Assembly: GCA_963576725.1 (NCBI GenBank)
Contig: OY755236.1
Location: 71,456,379 to 71,520,378 of the forward strand
Reading direction: 5' to 3'
Length of the DNA: 64,000 nucleotides
Source: Azorinus chamasolen
Taxonomy: Eukaryota > Mollusca > Bivalvia > Cardiida > Solecurtidae
Shown: positions 25,201 through 37,200 of the stretch, piece after piece
How the letters are laid out: each line of letters begins with the position of its first letter
How positions within the stretch are numbered: the first letter of the stretch is position 1
Made by a program: the position numbers and the translations under genes
Notes under the pieces: model-generated
Databases searched by the model: none
The model's input: the letters and a program-made list of their open reading frames with translations, nothing else
What the model was told of the DNA's origin: nothing

Positions 25201-28200
25201 TACTGTGGAACCAGATCCATATACTCCCGTAAGTGGAAAGAAAGACCATGACCAGACAGCACCATAAGCGGCCATCTGATCTGGTTCTACTCTGTTTGCA
25301 AAGTTGTGAAAAAGTGTTTAAATCAAGAAAAAGGCTAGAAAACAATACTGGAAAAGTAAAGAGTACATGAAAGTCATGAAATCAAAGATTAACTTCTTGC
25401 ATCCTTAGTACTTGTTGTCAGCTACCATTCTCAAAGTTAATATTTCTTCCATTTCTCTTGAATGCCACAATCAGAGAGTCAAACAACTTGGATCCTAATC
25501 AGACACAGAGTTATTTTGCATCTCATTTGGATCCAATTACAGTAGAACCTGTCTTAAGTGACCTTATATTAATTGGACATAGGAATCTTAAAAAGCAGGA
25601 CTGGTGGTTGCTTAATGCAGGTAATGCGTATTGCAGAAAGCTCCTATAGGAGATCAGCATTGTAAGGGTTAAAGAATAAACCAAATCAATCTAAACTTTA
25701 GTCTATAGAGTTGAAAATCAATGACCATAGTATAAAACCTCTGCCCACCTTCTTGCCAACCATTTCTCTGTTAATCTGGTCTTGGAGGCTCTTTGCTAGG
25801 GCCACTGGGCTTATGCACATGATCTCTTCTAGCGTTTGGGCTACAGCTACACTTGCACCAGGCACTGTGAGGAACTCTGCCAATGTATCATTGTCACACA
25901 TTGTCACAATGCTTTGAGGGTCACTCAGGAGCATGTTCAACTGAAAAGAAAAACAGTCTTAAACCTTTCAACACTGAATTCTCAGTGTTAAATAGCCCAT
26001 CAGTGTCTAAATAAAGGGCCCACTCAGTATGAAAGAACTGACTTGCTGGAAGACTTTGAATTACAAACAGTGCAAACCCTGATCAGGGGCCTCCTCCAGG
26101 GGCACTCAGATCTGGCTTCAGACTGTTTGCAGATGTCAGTGCATGTGTGTCCCAGATTCAAAGGGTTAAAAGGTGTAACATTTTAGACACATCTAGAACT
26201 ATCACTAACAGTGATGTAAACAAATGAAACTGCAATAATTGAATGAGGGGTCCAAAATGGGTCATGACCATTAGTGAAATTCATTCAAAGGCGACAATGT
26301 CTGCTGTTGGAAATCAATAGCCCTGAAAATTGTTTTCACTGCTTACGTCAGTGTGTATATGCAATTTAGGATGAAATAGACTGGCCGCTTTAAACATGGC
26401 CTTCAGGTGTAATATATAGTGTTTTTCATTTGGAGAGTCCTGGAGTGACTGCTCACAGCAGTGTGGCTGCTGTTACCAGAAAACCATTGGAGCAGGTTGG
26501 ACTGTAACTAAACAAGTCACCAAAACACTGATACTCCTTCAACGGTACTATTATACCAATTGGGCACATCACGGAACTTTGAAAAGTTATTTTTATTCAT
26601 ATAAACCATTCTCATTATATACCTTTCCTAAATTATAAAGTTATACCTTCTCTGCATCAATAGTGAGGTTCTCCCCTGTATTTTTCAGCAGCTGACTGAG
26701 ATGCTCGAGTGACTTCAGCAAACTAACCACATCAGACACATTCCCTGTTATTCCATCTTTGGTAGCTGATGTCAAAGAAAAGTAAAGTATAAATCCTTTA
26801 TCTGATAGAAATGCCTTTTGACCCTTTACTCTGTACATATATCACTTTGAAAGTTCAGCTAATGAATATCATAGTGTCATTATTTCTTACATGAATATTT
26901 ATAAGGTAAATGGTAAACCCCTTCCTCCATGAATATTCATATAAAAATAATGACATCATGAATATAATTTCAATTAATCTGTTATAATAGCACATTGACA
27001 CATTAATTTTTGGCCAAGGCAGAAACTGTAGAATCATATCTATACTATATCATAAGTAAACACAGCACACCCTGATCAGACAGCTCCAATAGGAGCCATC
27101 TGATCTGGGTCTACTTTGTTTGCAAAGGCGTAGAAAAGTGTATTTATGGAGTAAATGCTTAAGAACAAAGATTGAAATGATTCCTAAATAAGTTCCTTGA
27201 TGTGGACTATGGCCTTTACAGTTTTTAAAATTGTGCAATCTCAAACAACAATTATAATTAATAAAAGTTATATACAAAACTCCATCTTACCAAAAGGTAT
27301 ATACAAAACTCAATCTTACCATTAGTATCCTCTAGTCCTTTGATGATCTCCTCCATGACTATATTCATAGTAGCCAGAATCTTTGATGTATCATTACCAA
27401 ATATACCCTCAAACAAACCAACTGATGATGGCAACCTGAAACACAGTCAGTCATACACTCATGTACGGTTGGACCTGTATTAAAACTTTATCTGTTCACT
27501 AATTATGTTAGAAATAATGACATCATTAAATCAATTAGATTAAGTTTTACAATGGCATGTAAAGACATTTCAGGCAGAAACTGTAGAAACAGATTTATAT
27601 TATACCATAACTAAACAGAGCAGACCCTGATTAGATGGGTTTCTATAGGAGCCGTCTGAAGTGGGTCTATTCCGTTTGTAAATGTGCAAAAAATGTGTTT
27701 ATATGAAGGAGAGGGTTTACCTTTGCTCATGACACAAACTGTAAAATCATATCTATGGTATATTAACCCTTTCCCGTATATTGACGACTTTTAACGAATC
27801 TGCAGAAGTCACTTTGTGAAACCATTGTGATAAATAGAGCATTTGCTCCTATAGGAGCAAATGCTCTATTTATCACAATGGTTTCAAACTACAAAATTCT
27901 AAAATTTTCATTTTCTCTAGTTAATGATCCTTTTCGGTAGATTTATTCAAAGAGGTTGTATCTAAAAATAGCCTATACGGTAAAGGGTTAATTCAAAAGC
28001 AAACGGAGCAGATCCAAATCAGACAGCTTCTCCAGGAGCCACCTTATCTGGGTCTGCTCTATTTGCAAAGGCATTAGAAGGCATATCTATGAAGTAAAGG
28101 ATTAGTGGTTGTCCTGCATTAACCCTTTACTTCATAAATACACCTTTCTATGCCTTTGCAAACAGAGTGGACCCAGATCAGACAGCTCCTATAGGAAACT

Positions 28201-31200
28201 GCTCTATTTGCTTATGGGATGGTATATATATGATTCTTTAGTTTCTGCTTAAGCTCCAACAGGAGCCATCTGATCTGGGTCTACTCAGTTTGCAAAGGCA
28301 TATTTTATGGAGTAACGGGTTAAGTGTAATGAGAGTATAGTTACTGGTCTAGATTGGAGGAGTTCATGAGGCTCTCCAGGACTGGTTCCATGAGATTTCC
28401 CCACACTGTCAGGTCCAGGAAGGCAGGTGCCTGGATGGTTCCCAATCTGCTTAGCACATCTACTGATCCAGACAGCAGGTGCTCCATATCAGAGAACAGT
28501 ACTGTCACATTGACTGTATCATTACTGGGCTCCCAGACAGTAAACTAAATGTGAGAAAATGAAAATGAGAAGTTACTGTTATAACAAATGACATGTTATC
28601 AATATCAAGACAGAGGCCCAAATAAGATTCAACAAGGAAATGGTTAACACTTTCCCTGTTCAAGATTCATGTAAGAAATAACAACATAATAAATATTTAT
28701 AAGCTAAACCTTTATAATGGCATAATTATGAAAACAGCATTTTATTTACCTTGGCTTAAAATTGAAGATCTTTTATAATTTCCTATAGGAACCATTTGAT
28801 CTGAGTCTACTCTGTTTGCAAATGAGTGAAAATGTGTTTCTGTGAAGGAAAGGTTTAACCCTTTCTTTCATAAATTATACACCTTTCTATGCCTCTGTAA
28901 AAGTCACTTTTTGAAACCATTATGATAAATAGAGCACTTGTTCCATAGGAGCAAATGCTCTATTTATCACAATGGTTTTGAAACTACACAATTCTAAAAT
29001 TTCCCCTTTTTGATAGTAAATGCTCCTTTTTGGTAGATTTATTCAAAGAAATTGGATCTAAAAATAGCCTATGAAGGAATAGGTTAAAGGACAATAAATA
29101 GATAAACAAACATTTTTTTCTATGGTTATAGCAACAAGGTTACTCACCAGATCCATCACACCAGGTCCTCCGCTACCTAAATTCAGTGCTTCTTCTTCCA
29201 GGGCATCAAAGTCTATGGAGCAGAACTTGTCAAAGAAATCATTGAAGCTGAAGCTGGTGTTGACAACCACTGTCATGAGATCATCAGGGTTCTCCAAACA
29301 AAACTGATCAAGGCCTTTCATCAATGAATCAAAGAAATGTGTAATCTGAAAACAAGAATTATGGTAACCTTTTCCAGTAAATGCAAACATAGTTTTTTTT
29401 CTGATCAAGAAAATCTCCTTGTGTCTGTGTGTGGAAACTGCGATACTAATGTTATAAAATGTATCAATCTTTGCAAAAACTACTCTAAATATTCAGACAC
29501 CAATTGCACCCCCTCAGTGAAATTGGAAAGTGATTATGTCAATTTGGCACCATCTTGATAACTTTAAGGTAGCCTTACATAGTAGGAAATCTATTCTATA
29601 CTATTTGCCAAGGCCAAAAAAAATCTTATTTCATATATTGATACAAGAATTTAGATATGTTTGAATTGGTATCCATAATAGGTGGAGTCTACCAAGAAAA
29701 TACAGGTAAACTCTTTCCCTCAAAGAGGCAACTTTTTACACCATTGCAAACAGAGTAGGCCTAGATCAGATGATTCCTGTAGATGCATCTGATCAGAATC
29801 AGCTCTGTTTGTTTTGAAATAAAATAAACTTGATTCTATAACTTCTGCCATGGTAAAAATCTCCTTTTCACATTGGTTAACCCACTCCCTCATACCGACG
29901 CCTTTCGACGGCTTTGTTAAAGTCACTTTTTGAAATCATTGTAATAGATGGAGAATTATCACAATGATTTCAATACAGTTAAACCTCTCTATAACAGCCA
30001 CTAAATTACATCAATTATTTTGTGTTAGAGCCATGCTAGCAGGTGAAAGCAAGGTGAAAGTAAAACAGAATGCTCCAATAGGAGCATTTTGTTTTACTTT
30101 CACCTTGCTTTAAACATTCACGTGCCCTAAATACCAACTAATTGACATATTTGAGTGGCCGTTATAGAGAGGTTTTACTGTACTAAACAATTCTAAAATT
30201 TTCCTTTTTTCAAGTAACTGCTCGTTTTTAGTAGATTTATTCAAAAAGTTTGGGTCTAAAAATAGCCTATGAGGTAATGAGTTAAAGGTTAAAGAAACAC
30301 TTACCTTGGGGCCATCTGTTACCATGGTGTACATGAATGTCTGGCCAACATATGGAAGATCCTGCATTAGTGACCACACCACCTTAACATTGGGATATTT
30401 ATCAAGAACACTGTCATCTTCAAAGATAGTACCTGAAACAGGAAACTAGCCAATCAGTCAAAGACCTTTACCCTATGAATATTCATCATCATGCAAGACT
30501 TTACTCTTTGAATATTCATGCAAGCAGAAATAATGACTTTATGAATATTGATTAGATAGATTTTCATTCTGGCATATGAATGCAGGAACATTTAGTTATG
30601 ACAGAAACTGTAGAACCAGTATCCATGCTTATAAAACTTTTAGTTGAGTCCGAGTTTGTTCTCAAGTTTTTGATTGGTCAGATTTGAGCCTCTGGCTCAA
30701 ATTTGACCAATCAAAAGCTTGAGAACTCAAATCTGACCAAAAGCTTGAGAACGAACTCAGACTCAACTAAAAAGTTTTTATAAGCATGGACCCATATCTG
30801 TATTATTCCATAAGCAAACAAAATAGACCTTGATCAGATGGTTTCTACACGAGTCATCTGATCTGGGTCTACTTTATTGTCAAAGGTGTTAAATGGCGTA
30901 TTTACAGAGTAAAGGGTATAAGGATTTTCTACACTGAGTAATGTATTCTCTTATGTCATTGTATTAAATAGTGAAAGGCAGTGAATTTCTAGTGTATGGA
31001 TATTACTCCTTATTTCTGGCACATTGTCTTCCATTAAAGTTTTTGTATCACTAACTTTTTCTTGTTTAATAACAAAAATTTGGTTATAAACACTGAATCT
31101 GTTTTCAAGAAAAAAAATACCAGAAAAAATGAAGTTAGTTTCCAAATACAAGTAAAACCTATACCCACTATGAGACTATTAGCTGCTCATATCCCTTCAG

Positions 31201-34200
31201 TCCTTTTCCTGATAGAGAACCTGTCGATCCCATTGCAAACACAATAAACCCAGATCAGATGAATCCCTTAGGGGTGTCTGATCAGGGTCTACTCTATCTA
31301 CTAATAATGTGTAATACATTTAATTCTATTGTTTCTGCCATGGTGAAAATTTCATTTTGTCATAATTCCATTATAAAAATTTAACAAATTAATGTTTATG
31401 AAGTCCTTCCTTCTTACAGGAATATTGATCAATTAAGGGGTTTTACACAGCGACCAAATCATTACAATTCCTTATTGAAACAGTATTGGCCATGTATTCA
31501 GAAGATTGGTTCAGACCAAAAATCTAGACTTTCATAAAAAATACTATGAATAAATGCTTGGAAAATCCTCCAAATGAGAAACTCTCTAAAATGGAGATTC
31601 AAGGTACAGTAGAACCTGTCTTAATTGGTCATCACAAGAGGTCTAATTATGGGTCTGTATGGCAGGTGAGAGCTTTATACAGACAAAAGTAGTGCAGAAA
31701 GCTCCTGTAGGAACTTTTTGCATTACTTTTTGTCCTGTATTAAGCAACCATTTGCTTGTTACCACTACTATGTTCAATAAATACTGGTCGCTTAGGACAG
31801 ATTCTCAATGGTCACTTAGGACAGGTTCTCATGTAGTATCAATGCCACTCGTTAATCCTTTATTCCATGGATATGTCTTTTAATGCCTTTGCAAACAGAG
31901 TAGACTCTGATAAAACTCTAGTAGGAACCAGGGAATTCTTGGCTTAGACAAAATCTGTAGAATCAGATCTATCTAATTTCATAAGCAAACAGAGCAGATC
32001 CTGATTAGATGGCTCCTATAGAAGCTGTTTGATCTGGGTCTGCTCTATTTGCAAGGGTGTTAAAAGGCATTTATATGAAGGCAATGGTTAATCAGTCACC
32101 TCCCTAAAAATGTATTCTTCATTATTTAACCCTTTCTCTGTTCAATATTCATGTAAAATATAATGACTTCATGAATATCTATTAGCTTAAGTTTTACACT
32201 TTGAAAGTTTCAAGGGAATTTTTGGCTTTGACAAAAAGTGTACAGTCAGATCTATATAAGCAAACAAAGCAGACCCTGATCAGATAGCTCCTAAAGGTAC
32301 CATCTGATATGGGTCTACTCTGTTTGTAAATGCTGTTTGTAAAAGAGTTAACCCATTCCCGTATACTGACGCCTTTTGACGCTTCTGTAAAGGTCACTTT
32401 GTGAAACCATTGTGATAAATAGAGCGTTTGCTCCACAGGAGCAAATGCTCTATTTATCACAATGGTTTCAAAACTACACAATTCTGAGAATTTCCCTTTC
32501 TCTTAATCAAAGAGGTTGTATCTAAAAATAGTCCATATGGGAAAAGGTTAGAATTCCAATTTAGAGAGTGTTTGCTGTAGTACAGCATGCAGAGACTGAC
32601 CTTGTTGTATGCTGATCATCCTTTCAAACACTCGGATATAGGTATGTGTAACCTGCAGGATAGCGTTCAACTCTGGGATGGCATCCAGCATGGAAACCAA
32701 CTGCTGGGCTTGCTGGTTCAACGTTGTCTGAATTAGTCTAGAAAAGGAATTAACTTGTACATGTAGAAGAAAATATACTAGAATGTCTGTTAATGCTTTC
32801 CTTCATATAAATGCTTTTTCACCTGTTTGCTTTTGACATTATATAGATGTGATTCTACAGTTTCTGCCATGGCCAAAATTCCTGTGTTCATGTGCCATTA
32901 TAAAATCAATCTATTTAATATTCATGATGTCAGTATTTCCTGCATGAATTAATTGCTAGTAGATAATCTTTAACAAAACATACTCGTTTAACCCTTTCCC
33001 TCATATAAACGTGTTTTCACGCATTTGCAAACAGAGTAGACCCAGATCAGACGGCTCCTAGAGGAGCCGTCTGATCAGGGTCTACTCTGTTTGCTTATAG
33101 AATTTGATAGATCTATGTCTTTGCTTTCTAAAATGTCTACAATGTTCCACCTTTCATATTTCATTTTAACTTTTCTGTTCATGACTATTCAGAAAGTATT
33201 GAAATTTGTAATAAACATAGAACAGGGAAAGGGATATGCAAACAGAGCAGACCCTGATGAGATAACACCTAGAGGAGCTATCTTATCTGGGTCTACTCTG
33301 TTTGCAAAGGGTGGCTCTATCAGGTATACAATTCTAAAAGTTATTTTTTATTCAAATTCCTTCCAGGGTGACAAACAGTGCAACAAGATTAGACATCCAA
33401 ATGTCTTATCTAGACCCAAACAGTTTGCATAAGAACTCTTAAATTCGCTAGTAGTCTACAAATATGGTTATAAACCCTTTACTCCATGCATATTCATGCA
33501 AGAAATAGTGATATTATAAATACAGTAAAGCCCCTCTCAACTGGAATTCAAGTTCTAGAAGAATTAAGATACTTTTAGGTAGATGACTGTTTAATACAGG
33601 GGTGAAAGCCATGCAGAAAGCTCCTAGAGGAGCTTTCTGCATGACTTTCACCTTGCATTAAGCTGCCACCTGTCTCCAAGACCAATATTTATACTTAGTA
33701 AGTTTCGGCCAGGGTAGAAACTGTGTAATCAGATCTATAGCATTCCATAAGCAAACAGAACAGACCCTGATCAGACGACTCCTCTAAACAAATCTTACAG
33801 GAGCTGTCTGATCCAGATGTATTCTGTTTTCAAAATCATAAAAAGGCATCTATATGGAGTAAAGTGTTAAAACACAGATTGAAAAATTCAACAAAGCATG
33901 GCTGGATGTTAGGATGGTAATTTGAGACCATCATTATCATATTCTTATGTATGTAAAACTAAAATCAAACAAAATATTCTTTAACAAAAATCTATAATTT
34001 TAATTTGATACAGTAAAATAAAAATACAATTTTGAGAAAAAGGACTATCTGAGAAAGAAAAATTAATGTATTATTAAACTGATCAGTATTTACTTTGTTG
34101 CATTCACTGTTCCATTGGCCTCGGGCATGCTTTCGCTCAGAACAAGTTCCAGTATATCTGTCCATAATGTCATATTCAGGAAACGAGGAATGTACCAGGA

Positions 34201-37200
34201 ACCAGAAGATGAGAAGAATTCTGTCGCTGATCTAGTAAGGGCATCTATATTGGCTGACATTTCTGTGAAACTAACATTTGAGCCTACTCCAGCATGCTGT
34301 TAAATAGATAAAACAAATGTTGTTCAGAAGTACATCTCAAGCCTTTACTTCATAGATATGCATTTTAATGTCTTTGCGAACAGTATAGATGTAAAAAGCA
34401 TTAACCCTTCGCTTGCTATTCACGTCAATATACCTACCTGTAAATAGTGAAGACCCAGATGAGACAGCTCTCATCAGGGTCTGCACTATTTACAAGTTGA
34501 TTGTGCAACCAGTGCACTCCACAGCAGTGATTGCACAACGATATACTTGTACACAGTGAAAATATATGTAATTATACAACAGGGCATGGGTAAAGAAGGA
34601 GAAATGTATTTTAAAATTCAGCAAGCGAAGGGTTAATGTCTTTGCAAACGGAATAGATGACTTCTGTAAAAAGCATTAAAATGCTCACAGCATAACATAA
34701 AACATAATTATGCTATTTTGATTTTTATTAAAAACAAGAGGGCCATGAGGCCCTGAAGCGCTCACCTGAGATAACCCCAGGGGCGGGGCCATTTTTGACC
34801 ACAAGAAATCATTTGTACAACCTTGGTAGAGAACAACAAGGCAAAGCAGTATGCCATTAATTAAAGGTCTAAGCCTTATGGTTTCAGACAAAAATAATAT
34901 TTTATATTTTTCCCATGAAAAACTGATAAGCCCTGAGGCAGGGCCAAGTTTCGACTAGTGGTCAGGGTCGTAAGTTCAACATTCTTGGCAGAGGACCACA
35001 AGCCACAGCTACATATTTGTAGAGGACCATAAGATCATGCTACATACCAAATATCAAAGGTCTATGCCTTACAGTTTCAGAGAAGAAGATTTTTAAAGAT
35101 TTTCCTATGAAAAACGGATAAGCCCTTGGGTGGGGCCATTTTTGGCCCGGGGGTCATAATTTGAACAATCTTTGTAGAGGACCAGAAGATCAAGCTACAT
35201 ACCAAATAACAAAGGTCTAAGCCTTACAGTTTCAGAGAAGAAGATTTTTAAAGATTTTCTTATGAAAAACTAATAAGCCCTTGGGCGGGGCCATTTTTGG
35301 CCTGGGGGTCTTAATTTGAACAATCTTTGTAGAGGACCATAAGATCATGCTACATACCAAATATCAAAGGTCTAGGCCTTACAGTTTCTGAGAAGAAGAT
35401 TTTTAAAGATTTTCCTATGAAAAACTGATAAGCCCTTGGGCGGGCCATTTTTGGTCTGGGGGTCATGATGTGAACAACGTTTCGTTCCCCCTAGCCACTG
35501 ATGCTTCTGACAAAATTTCATTATAATCGGGTCAACAGTTTCAGAGGAGATGTCGTTTGAAAATGTGGCCGGACGCCGGACGACGGACACATCGCGGTCA
35601 CAATAGCTCATCCTGAGCACCTGAGCCTTTGGCTCAGGTGAGCTAAAAAATATGGAATCATTGAATGTTAATCCATTATCTGATAGAGACACATTTTCAC
35701 ACCTTTGCAAACTGAGCAGACTCAGCTTAGATGGCTCTGTAGAGTCATCTAATCTGAGTCTCCCCTCTTTGCTTATGAAATTACAGTAAAACCCCGCTAA
35801 TGCGACCACCTAAAAGAGGTATAATTCCAGTTGCTAGATGCAGGTGGTAGCTTAATGCAAGACAAAAATAATGCAGAAAGCTCCTAGAGGAGCTTTCTTC
35901 ATTACTTTTATCCTGCATTAAGCAACCACCTGCTTATAAAGACATCCATGTTTATTTATTAAGTGATCGCATTAAAGGGCATCTACTGTACAATAGATCT
36001 GACTTGACAGTTTCTACCAATACCAAATATTCATGTGTATATATGCCATTAAAAAAACTCAGCTAATAAATATTCATGATGTCATTATTTTTAACATGAA
36101 TATTCATGAGGATAAAGGGCTCAACATACCGCATTAGAGATTTCTTGGAGATCGCTGATCTTTTCCATTTCTTGAGCCAGAGCTGCCATATCAATTGCGC
36201 AAAACTTGTTGAAGAAGGCTGTGAAATCAAAGTCAAGCTCAGCAGGAACTGTCATGAGGTCATCAGGGTTTGCCATACATAGTGCCTCTGTGCTATTAGT
36301 GAGCAGCTGTAGAAACAAGTTCGCCTGAAACAAAAAGTTTTCATAAGTTTTACGCTGCTTATGGACATCATTACAGGAAACTAGAACACTCACTAAGTAT
36401 GCTTGTTTGTATGCTTGATTTGGAATTTTCATTGCTTTAACCCTTTCTTTCATTTAATGTCTTTTCACAGCTTTGCAAACAGAGTAGACCCAGATCAGAT
36501 GGTTCCAATAGGAGCCACCTGATCAGAGTCTGCTCTGTTTGCTTATGAAATTACCATAAACCTGGCTCTGCGGAAAATCCTGTGCACATAATTATGCCAG
36601 TATGAAAAATCAGCTAATAAACATTCAAAAATAATGTCATTACTTCTCACACAAATATTGAACAGGGTTCTTTGCTTATCCCAAATTTCAATACCTAATG
36701 AACATTTATGGACAAAATAGTTATAATGAAATATGGAAAATTGTAGCCATTTTAGAAAGTAAAGAAACAGATATTTAAAATTCCATTAGCAATCAGAGCA
36801 GACCCTGATTACACAGCTCCTTTAGGAGCTGTCTGATCTGAATCTACTCTATTTGCTACTGTCTTAAAACATGTTTATATGAAGATAAGGGCTAACAGTA
36901 CTTGAGTTATACTAAGATGCCTAGCCTATTACAGAAGGAGGAAGACCCTGGGCACAGAAGAAGACCCAGATAGATCCAATGATCTACACTAGGTGTGATT
37001 TACACCCAAACAAATACATCTTATCCCATTCCCTCATATTGACGCCTTTTGACGCCTCTGTAAAAATTCCCTTTTGAAATCATTGTGATAAATAGAGCAT
37101 TTGCTCCTATGGAGCAAATGCTCTATTTATCACAATGGTTTCAATGTTACACACTTATTTTTCATTTTTGCTAGTAAATGCTCCTTTTCAGTAGATTTAT

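Larger units (their letters stand above)
29346..30304. repeat. Intron 20: B, then A split by C
   Basis: 29346..29700 is unassigned. Family B 29703..29880; family A 29877..30285 interrupted by family C 29976..30180. Confidence 0.77.
30433..32600. repeat. Intron 19: B2 with nested E, B, C, B2, B2, A
   Basis: B2 about 30500..30920 split by palindrome E (30622..30790); decayed B 31200..31440; C 31607..31830; B2 31852..32092; B2 32128..32350; A 32347..32551. 30930..31190 and 31440..31600 are unassigned. Confidence 0.72.
32738..34093. repeat. Intron 18: B copies, B2 right half, G, B2 split by C
   Basis: B without hairpin 32790..32965; full B 32988..33234; B2 hairpin 33238..33310; G about 33369..33430; B2 33471..33870 split by a truncated C 33525..33700. 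33870..34093 is unassigned. Confidence 0.72.
34297..36129. repeat. Intron 17: H element, pearl-like element, B split by C
   Basis: H 34401..34636, pearl-like 34733..35648, and family B 35668..36122 split by family C 35784..35988. The B terminus nearly touches the exon 17 donor. Confidence 0.77.

Noticed and set aside
33091..33432. 113-codon open frame on the plus strand
   Set aside because: It is made of family B, B2 and G sequence and matches no protein theme.
35372..35809. 145-codon open frame on the minus strand
   Set aside because: It lies across the pearl-like element and a B copy; it is a chance frame in repeat sequence.
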